A DNA stretch of 64,000 nt, taken from the NCBI GenBank assembly GCA_019914945.1, contig CM034101.1, forward strand, positions 5,653,188 to 5,717,187. Direction: 5' to 3'. The notes beneath the pieces are model-generated. The model worked only from the letters and a program-made list of their open reading frames with translations. It had not been told where the DNA came from and did no database searches. Made by a program: the position numbers and the translations under genes. Of this stretch, positions 42,901 through 56,700 are shown one piece after another (the stretch's first letter is position 1; every line of letters begins with the position of its first letter). Origin of the DNA: Typha latifolia. Lineage: Eukaryota > Streptophyta > Magnoliopsida > Poales > Typhaceae.

Positions 42901-45247
42901 GTGAGTTTTCTTGCAGCTCATTTTTACAGTGCTCCATGCTTTTGTGAATACTTTGTTAGGAGTCATTGATCCAAGGAAATGCCATTCTGTCTTGTCTTCC
43001 TATTCAGCTATGTGATCATGTGCATTCACTTCTTACAACTCCGTCGACCTGCAATTCTTCCTTGTTTACAGGTACACAACTCATTCTCTTTGTAGTCATT
43101 GCCTTTAATTTCAATTTTATTTTTTCTTGTAATGCAATCTGTTACTTCCACATAGCTTGTTCTTGATTCCTTTTCTCCAAGCTTGTATATTTGAAAAAGA
43201 ATTAATCAAAAGGCTCCTGTGTTGTGATCATATATTAAATAGCAGCTTGCCACCTTCTCTCCACAGGATATTTTTAGGTATCTAGTGAGTTTACAAGTGT
43301 CTAAGATATTTATAGTGCACACTTCTGATATTCAATCTTGCTGAGACACACAAGTTGCCAAATGATTTCACTAGTTTCAGGCCAAAAACAGCTGATGCTG
43401 TTGATTTCCCATGGTAAAGGGGATTAGTCATTGTAACCATGAGATGGTTTGCAGCCTAAGCCTTCCAGTTTTAAGCTTTAACTATGTCAGCTGTTAGTAA
43501 ACCTATGGATTATTTATGAGCAGTTTAACCTGAATATATTTGATCGGAAGTGAAATTTCTTGATCCACTTTACATATGGATACTGACCTGGAAACCTGTT
43601 TATATTTAGTCCTGAGGCTAGCTTAGAAATTGAGATTTTTAACTCTTATGTTCTTTTCATGTATATTCTTCTGAAGGATATGGCCTAATGTAGTGTTTGA
43701 ACTTATTCTACTCTATATCATTTTTCCAGGCAATGAAGGCAACTTATGTTGCAAAGGTAGATAATATGGAGTGTGCTTACTTTGATCAAGTGGATGAGCT
43801 TCGTAATTTTGGTGCACAAAACAAGGAAAGCATTGGGAGGCTGCTCTGGGCATTCTTTCATTATTGGGCATATTGTCATGATTACACGAATGATGTTATA
43901 TCTATTCGTACAGGAAGCATCATTAGGTAAGAAGCTTTTGTTAATTACTATCAATTATGTCAATATATTCATCACGGATGACCAAATATCTACAAATCTT
44001 TAGTACTCCCATGAATTTCTGTTAACTCTCTCAGAGAGCTATGAGGATTAGTGGTGGAAGTGAGGAGAGGAAAAATCTCATGAGGATCTCCCATCTGTCA
44101 ACCGCAAACTAAGCTAAAATCTACAATAAATCCTAAAGATTGTCAAAACTCGTTTTGGTAAATGTTCATTTGGAAAATTCTGGTCGCTTTTAGCTGAAAC
44201 CAATCCTTTTTGGTTTATATAGATTGGTTTCATCCCAACACCACCAGACCTTGGTGTCGAGAGGCATCCATATTGTTTATTATTGTGTCTTTTAGTGAAA
44301 GAAAATGGTTAACAGAAAGCCATCTGCTTCTGTGGTTTCTTTTAACTTTCCTAGTTATATTTCTTTGTAGCTCCTGTCTCTTCTGTTTAAGGTGACACGT
44401 TTAATAGTACTAATCTTAAAACCTTTCATGTTCAGACAAATAAAAATTTGCTATAGTTTTTGCTCTAAATAGTATTGACAGTCTATTCATATTTGGACTT
44501 AATGAAATCTTCACCGATGTGGATAAATCTGAGGAAGATAATAACCATGGGTTTTACTTTTAATAGCAGAAATTGTAATGAAATTTTAAACAAAAGAGAA
44601 TAGTAGAGGATGGAGGAAAATAAGAGATACTAATAAGTGTTACTGAGTTCATCACAAGATTGTATCTCTAGATTGCTCAGATTTTGGAGATCAAGATGAA
44701 ACATAACTTTATTGTACTGCATATATTTAGAACCTAATGAAAATAAGTGTTCTAAAAAACTAGTGACCCTTTTGATTTTGATATACCCCAACCATGTTCC
44801 AGTGCCTAATTGGCAGATAAATAATATATTATACAAATACTACGTATCACCTTTCCTCTTTTTTTTTTCTTCATCTCATCTCTGTCAACGATCTTTGTCA
44901 GATTAACTAATATTATTGTTGGAAATGACATTATTATTTTCTATTTTGCTTTATCACTTTTTTTAATTCTGAACTTGTTTGTCAGCAAACTAGCAAAGGA
45001 CTGGACAAGGCGCATAGGAAATGATCGTCATCTGATATGCATAGAGGACCCTTTTGAGATCTCGCATGATCTTGGCCGCGTGGTTGACAAGTACAGCATT
45101 AAAATTCTTAGGGAGGAATTCGAGCGAGCTGCCGACATATTGCAGTTTGATCCAAACCCCAGTGTCACTCTTTTTGAGCCTTATATGCCATTGCCATGTG
45201 CTCACAACCAAATTCAGTATGACATGGCTCACATAAATGAGAACTGA
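36931..45247 (+). CDS. URT1: UTP:RNA uridylyltransferase 1
   Basis: Six exons: 36931-38088, 39486-39845, 42677-42900, 43008-43071, 43730-43926, 44986-45247; 754 residues against about 764 recalled for Arabidopsis URT1. URT1 adds uridines to deadenylated cytoplasmic mRNA 3' ends and links to decapping factors. The large first exon encodes a disordered Ser/Pro-rich N-terminus with [14 protein letters not shown] (33-46), resembling the recalled M1 motif that binds DCP5, and PPPGF (190-194), resembling M2. The nucleotidyltransferase core has YGSC (459-462) and catalytic Asp472, Asp474 (SDIDVC) and Asp528 (SCDICINN). The PAP-associated region follows ([35 protein letters not shown]). All introns are GT-AG and frames join cleanly. 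ATG 36931 opens the frame in GGGCTATGGCG. A 147-bp duplication lies in intron 1. Confidence 0.94.
38814..39107. repeat. 147-bp tandem duplication in URT1 intron 1
   Basis: 38814-38960 and 38961-39107 are head-to-tail copies differing by one base by eye (ATGCATGTG versus ATGCGTGTG). A recent event. Confidence 0.95.
42497..42564. repeat. Short 32-bp tandem duplication in URT1 intron 2
   Basis: TATCTGATATCTGTAAAATT then TGAGACAAGAAA is repeated at once with a single change. Small and recent. Confidence 0.8.
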
Positions 45248-46235
45248 ACTATAACCCCATAGATTGTATAGGCCCATCGCTTATGATGGGAGCAGTTTTC
45301 ATGTATCACCTTTGTTCATAATTGTATTATAATTATGATTCATAGAACATTGTAAAGGAACTTGCAGGTTCATTAGGTAATGCAACTTAACTATTTTCAT
45401 GACAATATATTTTTTTTTTCCCTCAAGAAGGGATGTGCTAGTTTATGTTATTTTTTCGGCCTCCTTTAGTCTAGTATGATGGTAGACTTAGCCATTGTAT
45501 ACCCTTATCAGACCTTGCATTGATGGAGCCTCTTTCATTTGGTCTCTCACAATACCTTATGGTTGATTATTATTATTATTTATTTATTGTTATTATTTTG
45601 AGAAGCTTATGGTTGATTATTGGAGGCATAGAGTATTGGGTTTAATGAATTTAAAACCAAGCTTTTTTGATATATTTGTTGCATTTCTGTGAGTTACATT
45701 GTCAAACAGAGGGCATACTTTGTTATGTAATTTATATTTATTTATTTATTAAATGTTTCAGTTAAATATTTTTCTATCTTGTTGTTGGAAGTTCAGTTTT
45801 CAAGTTGCAAGGTCTTCCTCTTTTTCTCTCTAATTAAGGGTATAATGGTAAATAAGTCACTGTGGACTTCATTTTTTGTTTTGTGTAAATAGGTAGAGCT
45901 TCATTCACCTCAAAAAAGGGCATAATAACATATTATGAACAAAACAGAATTTAGGATGTGTCCCTATACAAAATTTTAGCTAAATTAGGAGGAAGAGATT
46001 CTTAGTTTATTAGAAGGAATAATGAGTTTGTTTGGCTTGAGGCTAAACTTTGAACTTGAACTTGATTAGTTGATCTTATTTTTTAATCTTAATTTTTTTG
46101 AGAGTGAATTTAGTGGTTATAGGCCCTTCGTGCACTCACACTAAATAGAATTAGAAATTATAAATAATTTATTGTAATTATCCTTAGTAGGTTACTGTAA
46201 ATCTAAGTATGGTTTGATAGAAGAAAGTGGACTCT
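45248..46235. other. URT1 3' UTR and spacer
   Basis: The first 150 bp are probably 3' UTR. A MITE of the GGCCTTRTTTG family begins near 46025 (GTTTGTTTGGCTTGAGGC, GAACTTGATTAGTTGATCTT, TTTTTAATCTTAATTTTTTT), with an eroded right end. No gene. Confidence 0.45.
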
Positions 46236-47245
46236 AAATTACTGGCGGGCATTGTCCAAAAATATGATGATGGAGGAGCAACAAATGGTCAATTGTGTGT
46301 CTAAAAATTGCAACCAAAGGAATGGTGGAACTGATGGGATTGTTTGGCAGTTTGAGAAAGGAGGTATCTTTATGTTTAAATCCCTGTATAGGGATCTAAA
46401 CAATGAAGGAATAATTACTAAGAATTTAGCAAAAATTTGCCGGTGAAGATTTCTCTTAAAGTTAGAGCATTCTTATGACTAACTTGCAACAATCGAAATC
46501 TAACTAGAGGTAATCTTCTGAGATGAGGTTGGACTAATAGCCCCTCCTATGTGTTCTATGGCAGGGAGGAGTCAGTTGATCATATTTTTCTGAAGTGCAA
46601 ATATGGGAACCAACTGCTGTGATAGATGAAAAAAAAGATGCGGGCATTAAGAAGCATATTAAGCATATGAAATACTGGTTTTAATTAAACCTCATGATGA
46701 AAAAGAGGCGAAAAGATGATGGTTTATTTGGCTTAGTGTTTTCTTATTGAGTTTATGGCTTGAAAAAGATAATAGGATTTTTAATAATAGCTTGAGATCT
46801 AGTGAAGCTTTTGTACATAAGGTAATTGTCTTATTTCTCTGTTGGGCCAGAGTTCAAAGTGAGGAGGCTATAGAAAAAGCTCATAAATGGATTCAAGTGG
46901 CTCAGGTGATCGTAGATTTGGAAGGGTAATGATGCTGGTGGTAGCAGATTCCTTGGTTGGGTGTTTATGGTTATATTTTGTTGTTTGAGCTAGAACTTTA
47001 TCATGGTTTTTTGTAGTATTATAATGGTGTTTTCATTTGATACTTGAATGTAATTGTAATTGTAATACCTATGGATGGTATATCAGTTGTGTTTTTGTGG
47101 TTGTAGGACTGGTGGTAAAGTCTAATTACTGTGATAGGTTTATCTATGTTTTTGGGTTGTTGTGGTTAATCTCTGTAGGTTATCACTTTTTTAAGTCTCA
47201 ATTCAAACAGGTGCTGCGATCTGTTTGGTCAAAAATAAAATTATC
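46236..47245 (+). mobile_element. L1-type LINE 3' end (zf-RVT region), truncated
   Basis: Plus-strand pieces GGTDGIVWQFEKGGIFMFKSLYRDL (shown by 46320-46410), then KISLKVRAFLWLTCNNRNLT across 46440-46500, ESVDHIFLKCKYG near 46570, and SLWLEKDNRIFNNS (46747-46800) follow the order of the L1 C-terminal zf-RVT domain: W-x-W/F-x-x-x-G-x-F, K-I-P-x-K-x-x-x-F-L-W, then H-x-F-x-x-C. It is 5'-truncated, as usual for LINEs, and has stops and frameshifts. It lies directly upstream of SYT7. Confidence 0.7.
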
Positions 47246-47252
47246 CTTAGTT

Positions 47253-47254
<2 letters not shown>

Positions 47255-47288
<34 letters not shown>
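47255..47288. repeat. Poly-T run
   Basis: 34 T residues (with three more Ts before a C at 47254), about 480 bp upstream of the SYT7 start codon and just past the LINE remnant. Confidence 0.9.
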
Positions 47289-47291
<3 letters not shown>

Positions 47292-47765
47292 TTGAAAAAG
47301 AATGAATCCATAGTAACATAGTGTTGTTAACAACAATGAATGCAACCCAAAACTGATGGATTTCCTACCAGGTATTTGATGGCTAGTTAGACGAAATTTA
47401 CATTTTTACCCTTTCCAATTTTATGAGTGTCCATTAAATGCACAACATTATGGAGAAAGCCAAGGTTTATTAATATTAATTGCCACAAATGGCACCCCTT
47501 CAATACAATGCCAACTGCTCATCAGTTACACAAAGCCTCCTGTACTTGCACCATTTTCTCTGCCGCTCCCTCTCCCTCTCCGTCTCCCTTAAATCCTTCC
47601 GTGATTCCTTCGGCCGTCTCGATCTCTCCTCGCTTTTGAATATCATTTTGATTTCTGGGTTTCTTTCGATTGTCAGAAGTAGTTCATCCAAGGTACTTGG
47701 ATCACAAGGAACGTTGGAACGAAAAAAGAATGCAGTAGAATTTACTGCATTCTTTGTTTGAGAGG

Positions 47766-50700
47766 ATGGGGTTGATCTCGGCGATGGTCGTGGGTTTGTT
47801 CGTGGGCATTGCTCTGGTGGCCGGGTGGAGCCGCATGATGAGATATCGCAGCACCAAGCGTATCGCCAAGGTTGATATACTTTCGTTTGTATCATTGTAG
47901 TGTTCCTGGTTGCAATTACCATGTCCATTGAGATTTCGTAAGCAAAACTAGTTTTTGCATCTGTTTTCCAACTCTTTTGTTCTTGGTGTTGGGAATTTCG
48001 CAATTAGCTTCGCCCCCAATGAGGAAATGACAATGTGAGCCAATTACTTTCTGAGGATGATGAGGCTAAGCTAAAGATTAATTGGTTATTATTTGGTTTA
48101 TGGTTATTCTCATCACATTTGTTTAGCAATGTACCAAACTCTTCAATAGCTAACTATATGAGTCAAGTCTAGAGCAGCATTGTTGGTTGCTAGGTGATGG
48201 GTTTCTAAACTTTCTATGGTATATTACGGAAAAATGCGTACAGTTGTGACCTGCTGAGCTATTAGCAAGAATTTAATGCAATTTGTGGGCATTATTCTCA
48301 GGATGATTCTCATCTTGACATTTCTTCACTCATTTTCTGGGTTTTTCTTAACCAGAACAAGTAGTAAGCTTTCTTTCTAAGCTCCCCTTTGGGGCCAAAA
48401 GATCATCAAAATCATAGGCTTTGTATTTTTGGTAGCTTCATTTGTAGTTGACCGTGAGGGAAAGGTTGAGTATACGGATGAAAACAGATAGGATATGAAC
48501 TGGATAGCGGTCAAACCATATCCATAACCATATCTGTTCACCGGATATGAACTGATACAGATATTAACATCTTTCCTGTCTGAATTTTGATATCTACAAG
48601 TACTTCCAACTTCCAAGCCAGTTGGTAGTCCTTTCCCTTCACTATGTAAAAGACATGGTTAAACCTTCTAAGTATTCTTTGGTATTCTGATTATGACCAA
48701 ATAGTACTTGTCATTTGAAATTAAGACCATCCGTTCTAGCACCCAACACATAATCCTGATTACTTGATTTAAATAAATGAGGAGCTAGAAATATCGACAA
48801 ATTGGTCAAGATGCATGTCGAGGTGAGATGAGCAACCATGATTAGATTTGTTTTTATCGTAGCTAGCTACTTTTGGATTTCTTTTATGATGATTCCATTT
48901 TGAAGAACTAAACAGGTAGATGAACATGTTTCATCCTTGAGTTGATCTATAAAGTAGTTATTCTAGTCGGTCTAGGATATATATACTGATGACATTTTCA
49001 TGTTCTGCAAAGTATTTGGAGTGACTTGCATAGTAATTTAGTTATAGCTTGACGCAGCACAAATGGATTCTTATTGTAGTTTCATTGAAGGAATCTCAGA
49101 AGCATAAATAATTATGATTTACCATTCTGATCATATATCCTTTCTTCATTTTTTTTTTCCTTTTTATTTTGTGGTTATCATGATGTTTATAAGTTTTGAA
49201 GTCCTATATGAGCAGGTAGTCTGTCTTGTCTATTAATAAAATGTTATACTAATGTAAACAGGCATTTGTGTTGATAAATGACCGTTCTCCATTAGTTTCT
49301 ATGTCATTGTTCTGGATAGTGAATTCTTATACTTGCATACTTAGTTCCTCTCCAACTGAGGGTGGAGAGGTAGTCTGTCTTGTCTATTAATAAAATGTTA
49401 TACTAATGTAAACAGGCATTTGTGTTGATCAATGACCATTTTCCATTAGTTTCTATGTCATTGTTCTGGATAGTGAATTCTTATACTCGCATACTTAGTT
49501 CCTCTCCAACTCAGGGTGGATCCAAAGAACATCTATGATGTAATGTTGGACTCCATGAATTTAAGAACCATAACATGGCTTATACATCCTATGAATCTGA
49601 TCACAGCATTGATTTATCTCGATTCACATGAAGCCACTTAATAGACCATGCCTAATCAAGTTTTGAATTTCTATAAATTCCACATGGGATTCTAAATCTA
49701 GCTCTTGAAATTTGTGAAAATTTTCGTGTGAAAGAGAAGGGGGAGGATTCTTGACTGGTCAGGGTAAGAAAGAGGGGGAGGAGAGAGAGAGAGAGGGAAG
49801 AAAGCCATAGTTAAAGTAGGAGAGATAGATTCTGATGTAGTGATATCATCACTTGACTATCATGATTTGGATGATCTACATCATCATTAGATGTGTTTGA
49901 TTTGCTTTATCTGGAACCACCCTTGATGCTCTTGGGAAAGAAGGCTTATATTGGTTAAAAAGTAGGACATCTTTTCACCATTTAAAGAACAAGATAATAA
50001 ATTGAAATTTGTTGGTATCACTATTATAGTCCAGTTAACTTTCCAACTCTAGAAGTGTGTGGGCTTTCTTCAATTTGTTCTCACAATGTTTTCATCTATA
50101 TATGAGTAAGTGGAACAATCCATAAATCTTACTATGAACCAGAACATGGTATAACATTCATTGGTGCTAATTATTGAAGTCCAGGTATGAAACTGTAAAT
50201 CTAGATGTAGTTGTGGACATGAGATTTCTTGGTCTGGTTGTAATTTTGCAACTTTGCCCATCCTTTTTTTTAAACCCGAGGTATTGAAAAAGAAAAGGCC
50301 AGATGAGATGCTGTCATATTAGTTGATAAACAAATGGGAAATTTTGCTTCGGTTGGTATTCGAGAGACTGATTAATAATTTCTGGTCCAATAAGGATTAA
50401 AAATGAATTTGTACAGGTTGACTGAACTATTATGTCACATATCTGTCTATTGGAAAAAAGTTTAATGTTGTTAGGTATGGATGGGATACATTGTATTATG
50501 AAATGATCCAGATCAAACTTCAAGACCACAGGAGTGAATACGACATCAATCCCTGTATAGATGGATCAGCAAATGCATTCCTAGTTGGTGCAGAGAAAAG
50601 TGAATTACAAAAATAAACATTATACTATTATTTGTTAACATTAATGATTACAGATTGAGTACCATACAGTCGATCTTTACTAAAAGTTCATGGGTGCTTG

Positions 50701-53700
50701 GTCTTTTAATTGGGAAGAGCCTTAAAATGTTGCCTTCAACTTATCTGACTGGGATGATATTTGGATTGTATATTAACTGATTTATTAGACCAACACTTAC
50801 TTGAATAAATGACTACATAAATTTGACAGGTTGGTAATATCTTTGTCAGTCTCATTTTAGACATGGTAGTTTTAATGAAAATGTGCCAGAGTTTGGCATT
50901 CAACTATGCAACAATGATGGCATAAATCATTCAAATTATATGTCCTGAATGCTTTGACATGTCAAAAGAAAAATTAATCTGTGTTCTGGTGCCACTGGAT
51001 ACTTTGGTTCCTTGGGTATCAAGTTGAAAGTAACTTTTTATCATCTGTTTATATAGTTACCTCATAAGTAGAAAAGGTGACATATTGCAACTAAATCTGT
51101 TTTCCATGATTGGCTGCTATTACCAAATAATTCACTTACTTTTCCATTTTGAATTTCTGGATGCCAGTATAGTAGAAGCTTATTGAGTCATTGTCTTTGG
51201 AATTGTAAGTTACAATGGACTCAAACAGAGTTCTGTGAATAGTTTGTCCATGGGTTGGTCTATTCTCGGATGAGTAATCCTGAGACTGTTATGTGCTTTT
51301 TTCTTAAGACTACGAATGTAGTATGTAATAAAGGCTCTGTGATACCTTAGATTTCACGGCTCATATTTCTCTTGTTTGCAGGCTGTGGATATCAAGCTTC
51401 TTGGGTCTCTTACTAGAGATGACCTGAAAAAACTATGTGGTGACAATTTTCCTGAATGGGTATCGTTTCCAGCATTTGAACAAGTTAGGTTCAACTTGAT
51501 CCTCATTTTTGCCAAATTGATTACCTTGTTCATTCACATCAGTTGGTATTTACTTCATGTTGTTCATATTTTCTGTTAGATATTCAAATTTTTGTTTTCC
51601 ATTTTTGTTCTGTGTAGGTGAAATGGCTGAATAAGCAACTGAACAAACTGTGGCCTTTTATTGCAGAAGTAAGAAACATGACTGAGTAGTTGCACTTTCT
51701 AACCATCCAACTGCTTCTAAATCATCTCAATTTTTTTCTTCATATACTTTTCTTATGCTGACTAAGATGCCTTCACAAGGCACTGAAATCCTATACTAGG
51801 CTTACATTGCATACACTCTTTCATTCCTTTATTTTATTGTTTGCTTATGATACAAGGACTTGTAGTTTCCTTCATAGTGTATATATTCTCACCCTGCATT
51901 GAGTAATTGCTCTTTTTTTTTCTTTCTCTTGTTTAACGAATCCAACATTGTTTCCTCATACCAGCTATTCTTTATGTTGTTTGTTGGACTATTAAAATTG
52001 ACTCACATCAATATTTGGATTACTTGGAAAGAATACCTACTTGATTAATGCACTCCATTCCTTAGATGCATTTTGTTTCTCCTTTTTGGCAAGGATTATT
52101 AGTTATGTTGCAGTATTGACATAAAAAGAATCATATTGTATTCTGTTTGATGATGTGACAGAAACAACTAGAAAGTGATGAACAAAATTGAAATTTTTTC
52201 AGACAATCATATTTTCTTTTTTATCATTCAAGTGTTTCTGCTAGTTACAGTTTTCTTACAATTTTTTTTGGACCTTAAATGCTCGGCTCTTTGTCAAAGA
52301 AAGTTTTCATAAAGAAAATATAAGACTTGAAAAATATCTTTATTTATATAAAATAGAGAGTTTAAAACTTCTTGCAATGGCGAACTTAACAGTTAACATA
52401 TCCTACTAAATATGTCGCCAGCCAATTAAGTAGATTTATTGAGTTATATAATATGTGATATGTAGGAAGTTCTCTTGATGGAGATAAAGTGCTTCTGGCT
52501 ACACAAGGATGCTATTTAACTGAACATGTTTTTTCATTTTCAAAATCTGAGTTTTACTTGATACAAGTACCGTCATTGTTGCTGGTAAATGGTTCGACCT
52601 TTCTTTGATGGTGCGACTTGTCTTGTATGGTGTCATTAATAGTGATCCTCAGTTACTTTTCAGACCATAGAATAAATAGTATAACTCAAACTATTTCAAA
52701 AAAAAAAAATAGTATAACTCAAAAGGGGTTTCGTTGGAGAGGATTTTGGAAAGTTTGACTTTGACACCCTCTATTTTGGACTTCTTACATTTTACACCCT
52801 GTTGTTTGCTTGTATCCTAAAGACCCCTTTGTTTTGGTTTTAATATTTAAATAACACTTTAAGTTAAAATCTAACGAATCGCTTCAAATTGTTATGGTAA
52901 TAGAAGAAGAATATTTTATCCAATTTCAAAGTGAAATATTAGAATACCAAAAATATTCCTTGAATCAACAGTCACTACCTAACTTTATTGCTATGTTTAA
53001 GAGGAGAAAAGTAAGGTAAATCTATCGAATTGGATAATCAGGCTATTGGTCTGTAAAAGCCTATCAGGTCAGGATGATCACAATAGAATGAGGGCTACTT
53101 GACATTTTTCATCTCTGATAATGTTTAATTAGCATGTGGGTTAGCTCCATTTGTTGAGTAGATGGTAAGTTGTTATTTGGATACAAATCAAAACAAAAGG
53201 GTCATCTTGGATAAGAGAAAAAATTAGGGTGAAAAATGTGAGATGCCAGAAAAAAGGGTGTTAATACAAATTTCCATATATATGTGTATATGGATGCAAG
53301 TATATAACCTTCTTCTTACAATCAAGATGTTAGGACACTAGATACACTATCTGTTGATTTTGATGACCCTGTTTTTTGTCACTTTTATTTGTACTCTGAA
53401 TACTTTTGAGTCTTCTCTACTGACCCCACAAAGGCAGGAGCCTCATCCATTGAGACACTCTATTTTATACTTTCTTGAACTAAAGGTGTTCCTATTTGCA
53501 GATGCACCTAAGGAACAAGATGCTACCATGTGTAACTGAGTATCCCAATTAGTTAATGCCTTTTGGCTACTATCCATCAAATATAATAGTTACCCATGAT
53601 TTCTTGTAAGAAATTGGATGAGGCCATGAGGGTAGACCGAAGATGAAAATGTGGGCCTTGGGAGGGGATACCGTTCCTCCATCAGATGTCCAATAGAGTA

Positions 53701-56700
53701 ATGCTTATAGATAGTATGCTAGTTCAACTAAATCATGTTAGTTCACCTAAATCATTTTGTACTTATTCAGTTAGTGATCTTACATTGAAAAAGGATCTGC
53801 CATACAATTTTCTACATACTGGTCACATTAGGAATTAATTCAAGGAGCACCCACGTTACTGGATAATGCTTTTTTCTTTAAGGATCTCATTCTTTTGAGA
53901 TGGATACATATTTTATCAAGAGATTGAGTCATATTCTGTTGTTGTAGCTTTATTTCATGGAATCCAACTGTTGACTTTATATTGCATGTACAGAAGCCGG
54001 TCCATGATACAAGCAGTTAACAAATTTTTTAGCAGTAATCTTAACTCATAACCAGACTATTTTTTACCATCCTCTTGTTTCCTAACTATTATGGATGCTA
54101 CCACTTCTTTCTATATTGGATTCCTGGATATTAACAAATCACTTTGGAAACTAAAGTTGCAGAATTGGAATGGAACTTTGAAACTTTACTCCTATGTCTT
54201 AATTACTGCCGATAGAGTGTTTGGTAAATGTTATATCTGACCATTGTGCAATTTGAAAGAATCTTGGTTTCTTACAGAAAGTGTAACGACAAAATTGTTT
54301 CTTAAGTATGTAATACTCGTTTGTCTTTTCATTGCAAATATATAAACAGAACCTCTCATATTGTTGGAAATAAAATGCCTACTTCTGATTCTGTAATTCT
54401 GCCAATGGTAATTTTTAGTTTTTACCTGGTCTTAGGCAGCAACAATGGTCATTAAAGATTCCGTTGAGCCATTTCTTGATGATTATCGACCACCAGGAAT
54501 TTCCTCAATTAAGTTCAGAAAATTTTTTCTCGGAAATGTGCCACCAAAGATTGAAGGTTAGCACTTGAACCATATACAAAAAATGTAAAATACAAGTAGT
54601 TTATCCCATTGTTGGTTTTCTATTCACTCTTCTATTTAATTGGTTTTCTTCATTTTGAAACCAATCAGTTTTGAGATGTACAGAATACATTGGAATTTTA
54701 CTGCTTTAGGTTAAGTTGTGATTGTTTTGCAAACTTAATTTCTTTTCATTCACGTCATATATATAGAATACATGTAGCATCATCTGATTCAACATAAGTA
54801 AATAGGTTCACCTAATGTATAGAAGATAATGTTTATGACTGCTTTTTGACTCTTCTTGGTTTAATTCATTTCTGCAAAGCGATGTTAGAATGTGAGTTCT
54901 TATCTAATTTTTCATTTCTGAATAGGCCCAAATGATGGAAGATTTTGAGAATAATGTTGATCGTAATGATGATTCTAATTGTGTTCTGCAATAACTTTTC
55001 CACCAAAACTGATGGTTACAATTTTGAGGATGATGATGATGATGATGATAATTATTAAACAATTGAAGCAGAAAAGTGATGTTGTCTACAAAGTTTATGG
55101 AGAGAAGATTGCTTAATGGATGGTGCCAAATCTTTTAGGTTTTAACTTTTAAATAATGAGTCAATCTTCATTCCTGTGTTGAGAAAAGATTGTCTCGAAG
55201 AATGCCAATTAATTTTGTATCTTCTTTAAGTAAATAAAGATTGATTAGGTACTACTTATGCATACCAATGCTGACTTTTCAATTAGCTTCAAGTTCAATG
55301 GATTAAACTGTAATTATTTCCTTCTAACTAGTAGATCTGTTGGAATCATGTTTCCTCTTTAGTTGTATTTTCAATAAATAACCTTGATCTGATACCTCTT
55401 GAAGGAAACTTACCTTTTCTGCAAAACTTGAGGCCTCGCTAAGAGTTAGCCTAGCCTAGTAGATCTACTGGTATTTCTTCCTTTTTTTTCTTTTCTCTTC
55501 TATGAGGGGTTCTCCTCGCCATTGTCAACCTCCCTCTTTTTATGAGTGGCAACCTAGTCAGGTTAGCTAGGTTCCAGCTAGACCAAAATAATGCCAACAT
55601 AAACACGACTCATTTATTGGACAGGTTACATGAGTCAAATGATTATTGGATGACATAGGTTACTTGAATTTATATAAGTTATTTGGGCTATAAATAATTT
55701 ATTCGTGTTTTGAAAAGTTTATTTTTTCATGTTATAAATATTTTATTTGTGTGATAAATAAGTTATTGTGTCATAAATGGGTTGACAGAATAGGTCATAA
55801 ATGTGTTATACTGGCTAATGCAATAAATACAAACATGACTCATTTAATAATTGAGTTCGGTGGGTCAACCTGCAACCAAAACCCATTTAAAGCCTTCAGA
55901 TTTGTGTTGAGTCAAAAATTGCCACCTCTGCCACTTCCTTCTCTAGCTGTTTTGGCTAGGAGGAAGGGAGAGGTTTTCTCTCCTCAACCATGAGAGATTT
56001 TTCTCTCGTCCCTCTTTTCTTCTCTCTCATTTTCTCCTTCCTCTTGCCTCCTTTCCTTTTATTCTCGGAGCGGATGATCTCCCGTTCGCGTCCTCTTTTC
56101 CCTCTTTTCCTTTCTCCATTTCCTCTCTCTCTTCCTTGAGCATCGCTATCATATGTGGCCGTCATTGATGTCATCTCCTCCCCTATTGTCATATTTTTCT
56201 TCTTGGGTCATGGCAATCAATGGCTGTTGTCGTTGGGTGGCAGTGATTGAGGAGTTTGGGTGAGAATGTGCATCAATCAATGTGTTTGGGCAAGATTTTT
56301 ATCGCCATATCTACCTCTGGGTAGGGGTGCCACCAGATCTTTGGCTTGTGTTGCAGTGTATGTTCTTCTTCCTCTCCTCATTTGCTCGTCAGGGCGGAGG
56401 TGGTCTGTGCACCATTTGGGCCTTCGTTTCTTTGTTCTTTCTTATTGTAGGTTTGTTGTAGGTTGGTAGTAGGGGCCTTTCATCAGCAGGATGATAGTAG
56501 TTGATGATTCTTGCTTTTCCCACCTTTGGGGTTGGCAGTGTTATATGTATTTAACTGCCGGATCACGACAAAACTGCATGATGACCTAAGACCTTTGTGC
56601 CCGCGAATTTGTCAGAGTTGTGTTTTCTTTGCTTTATTTTCTATGCCCTTGAGCTTGATACTATTCTTTTTTTTTCTAGTGTTGTCTACTATAGCCAAGT

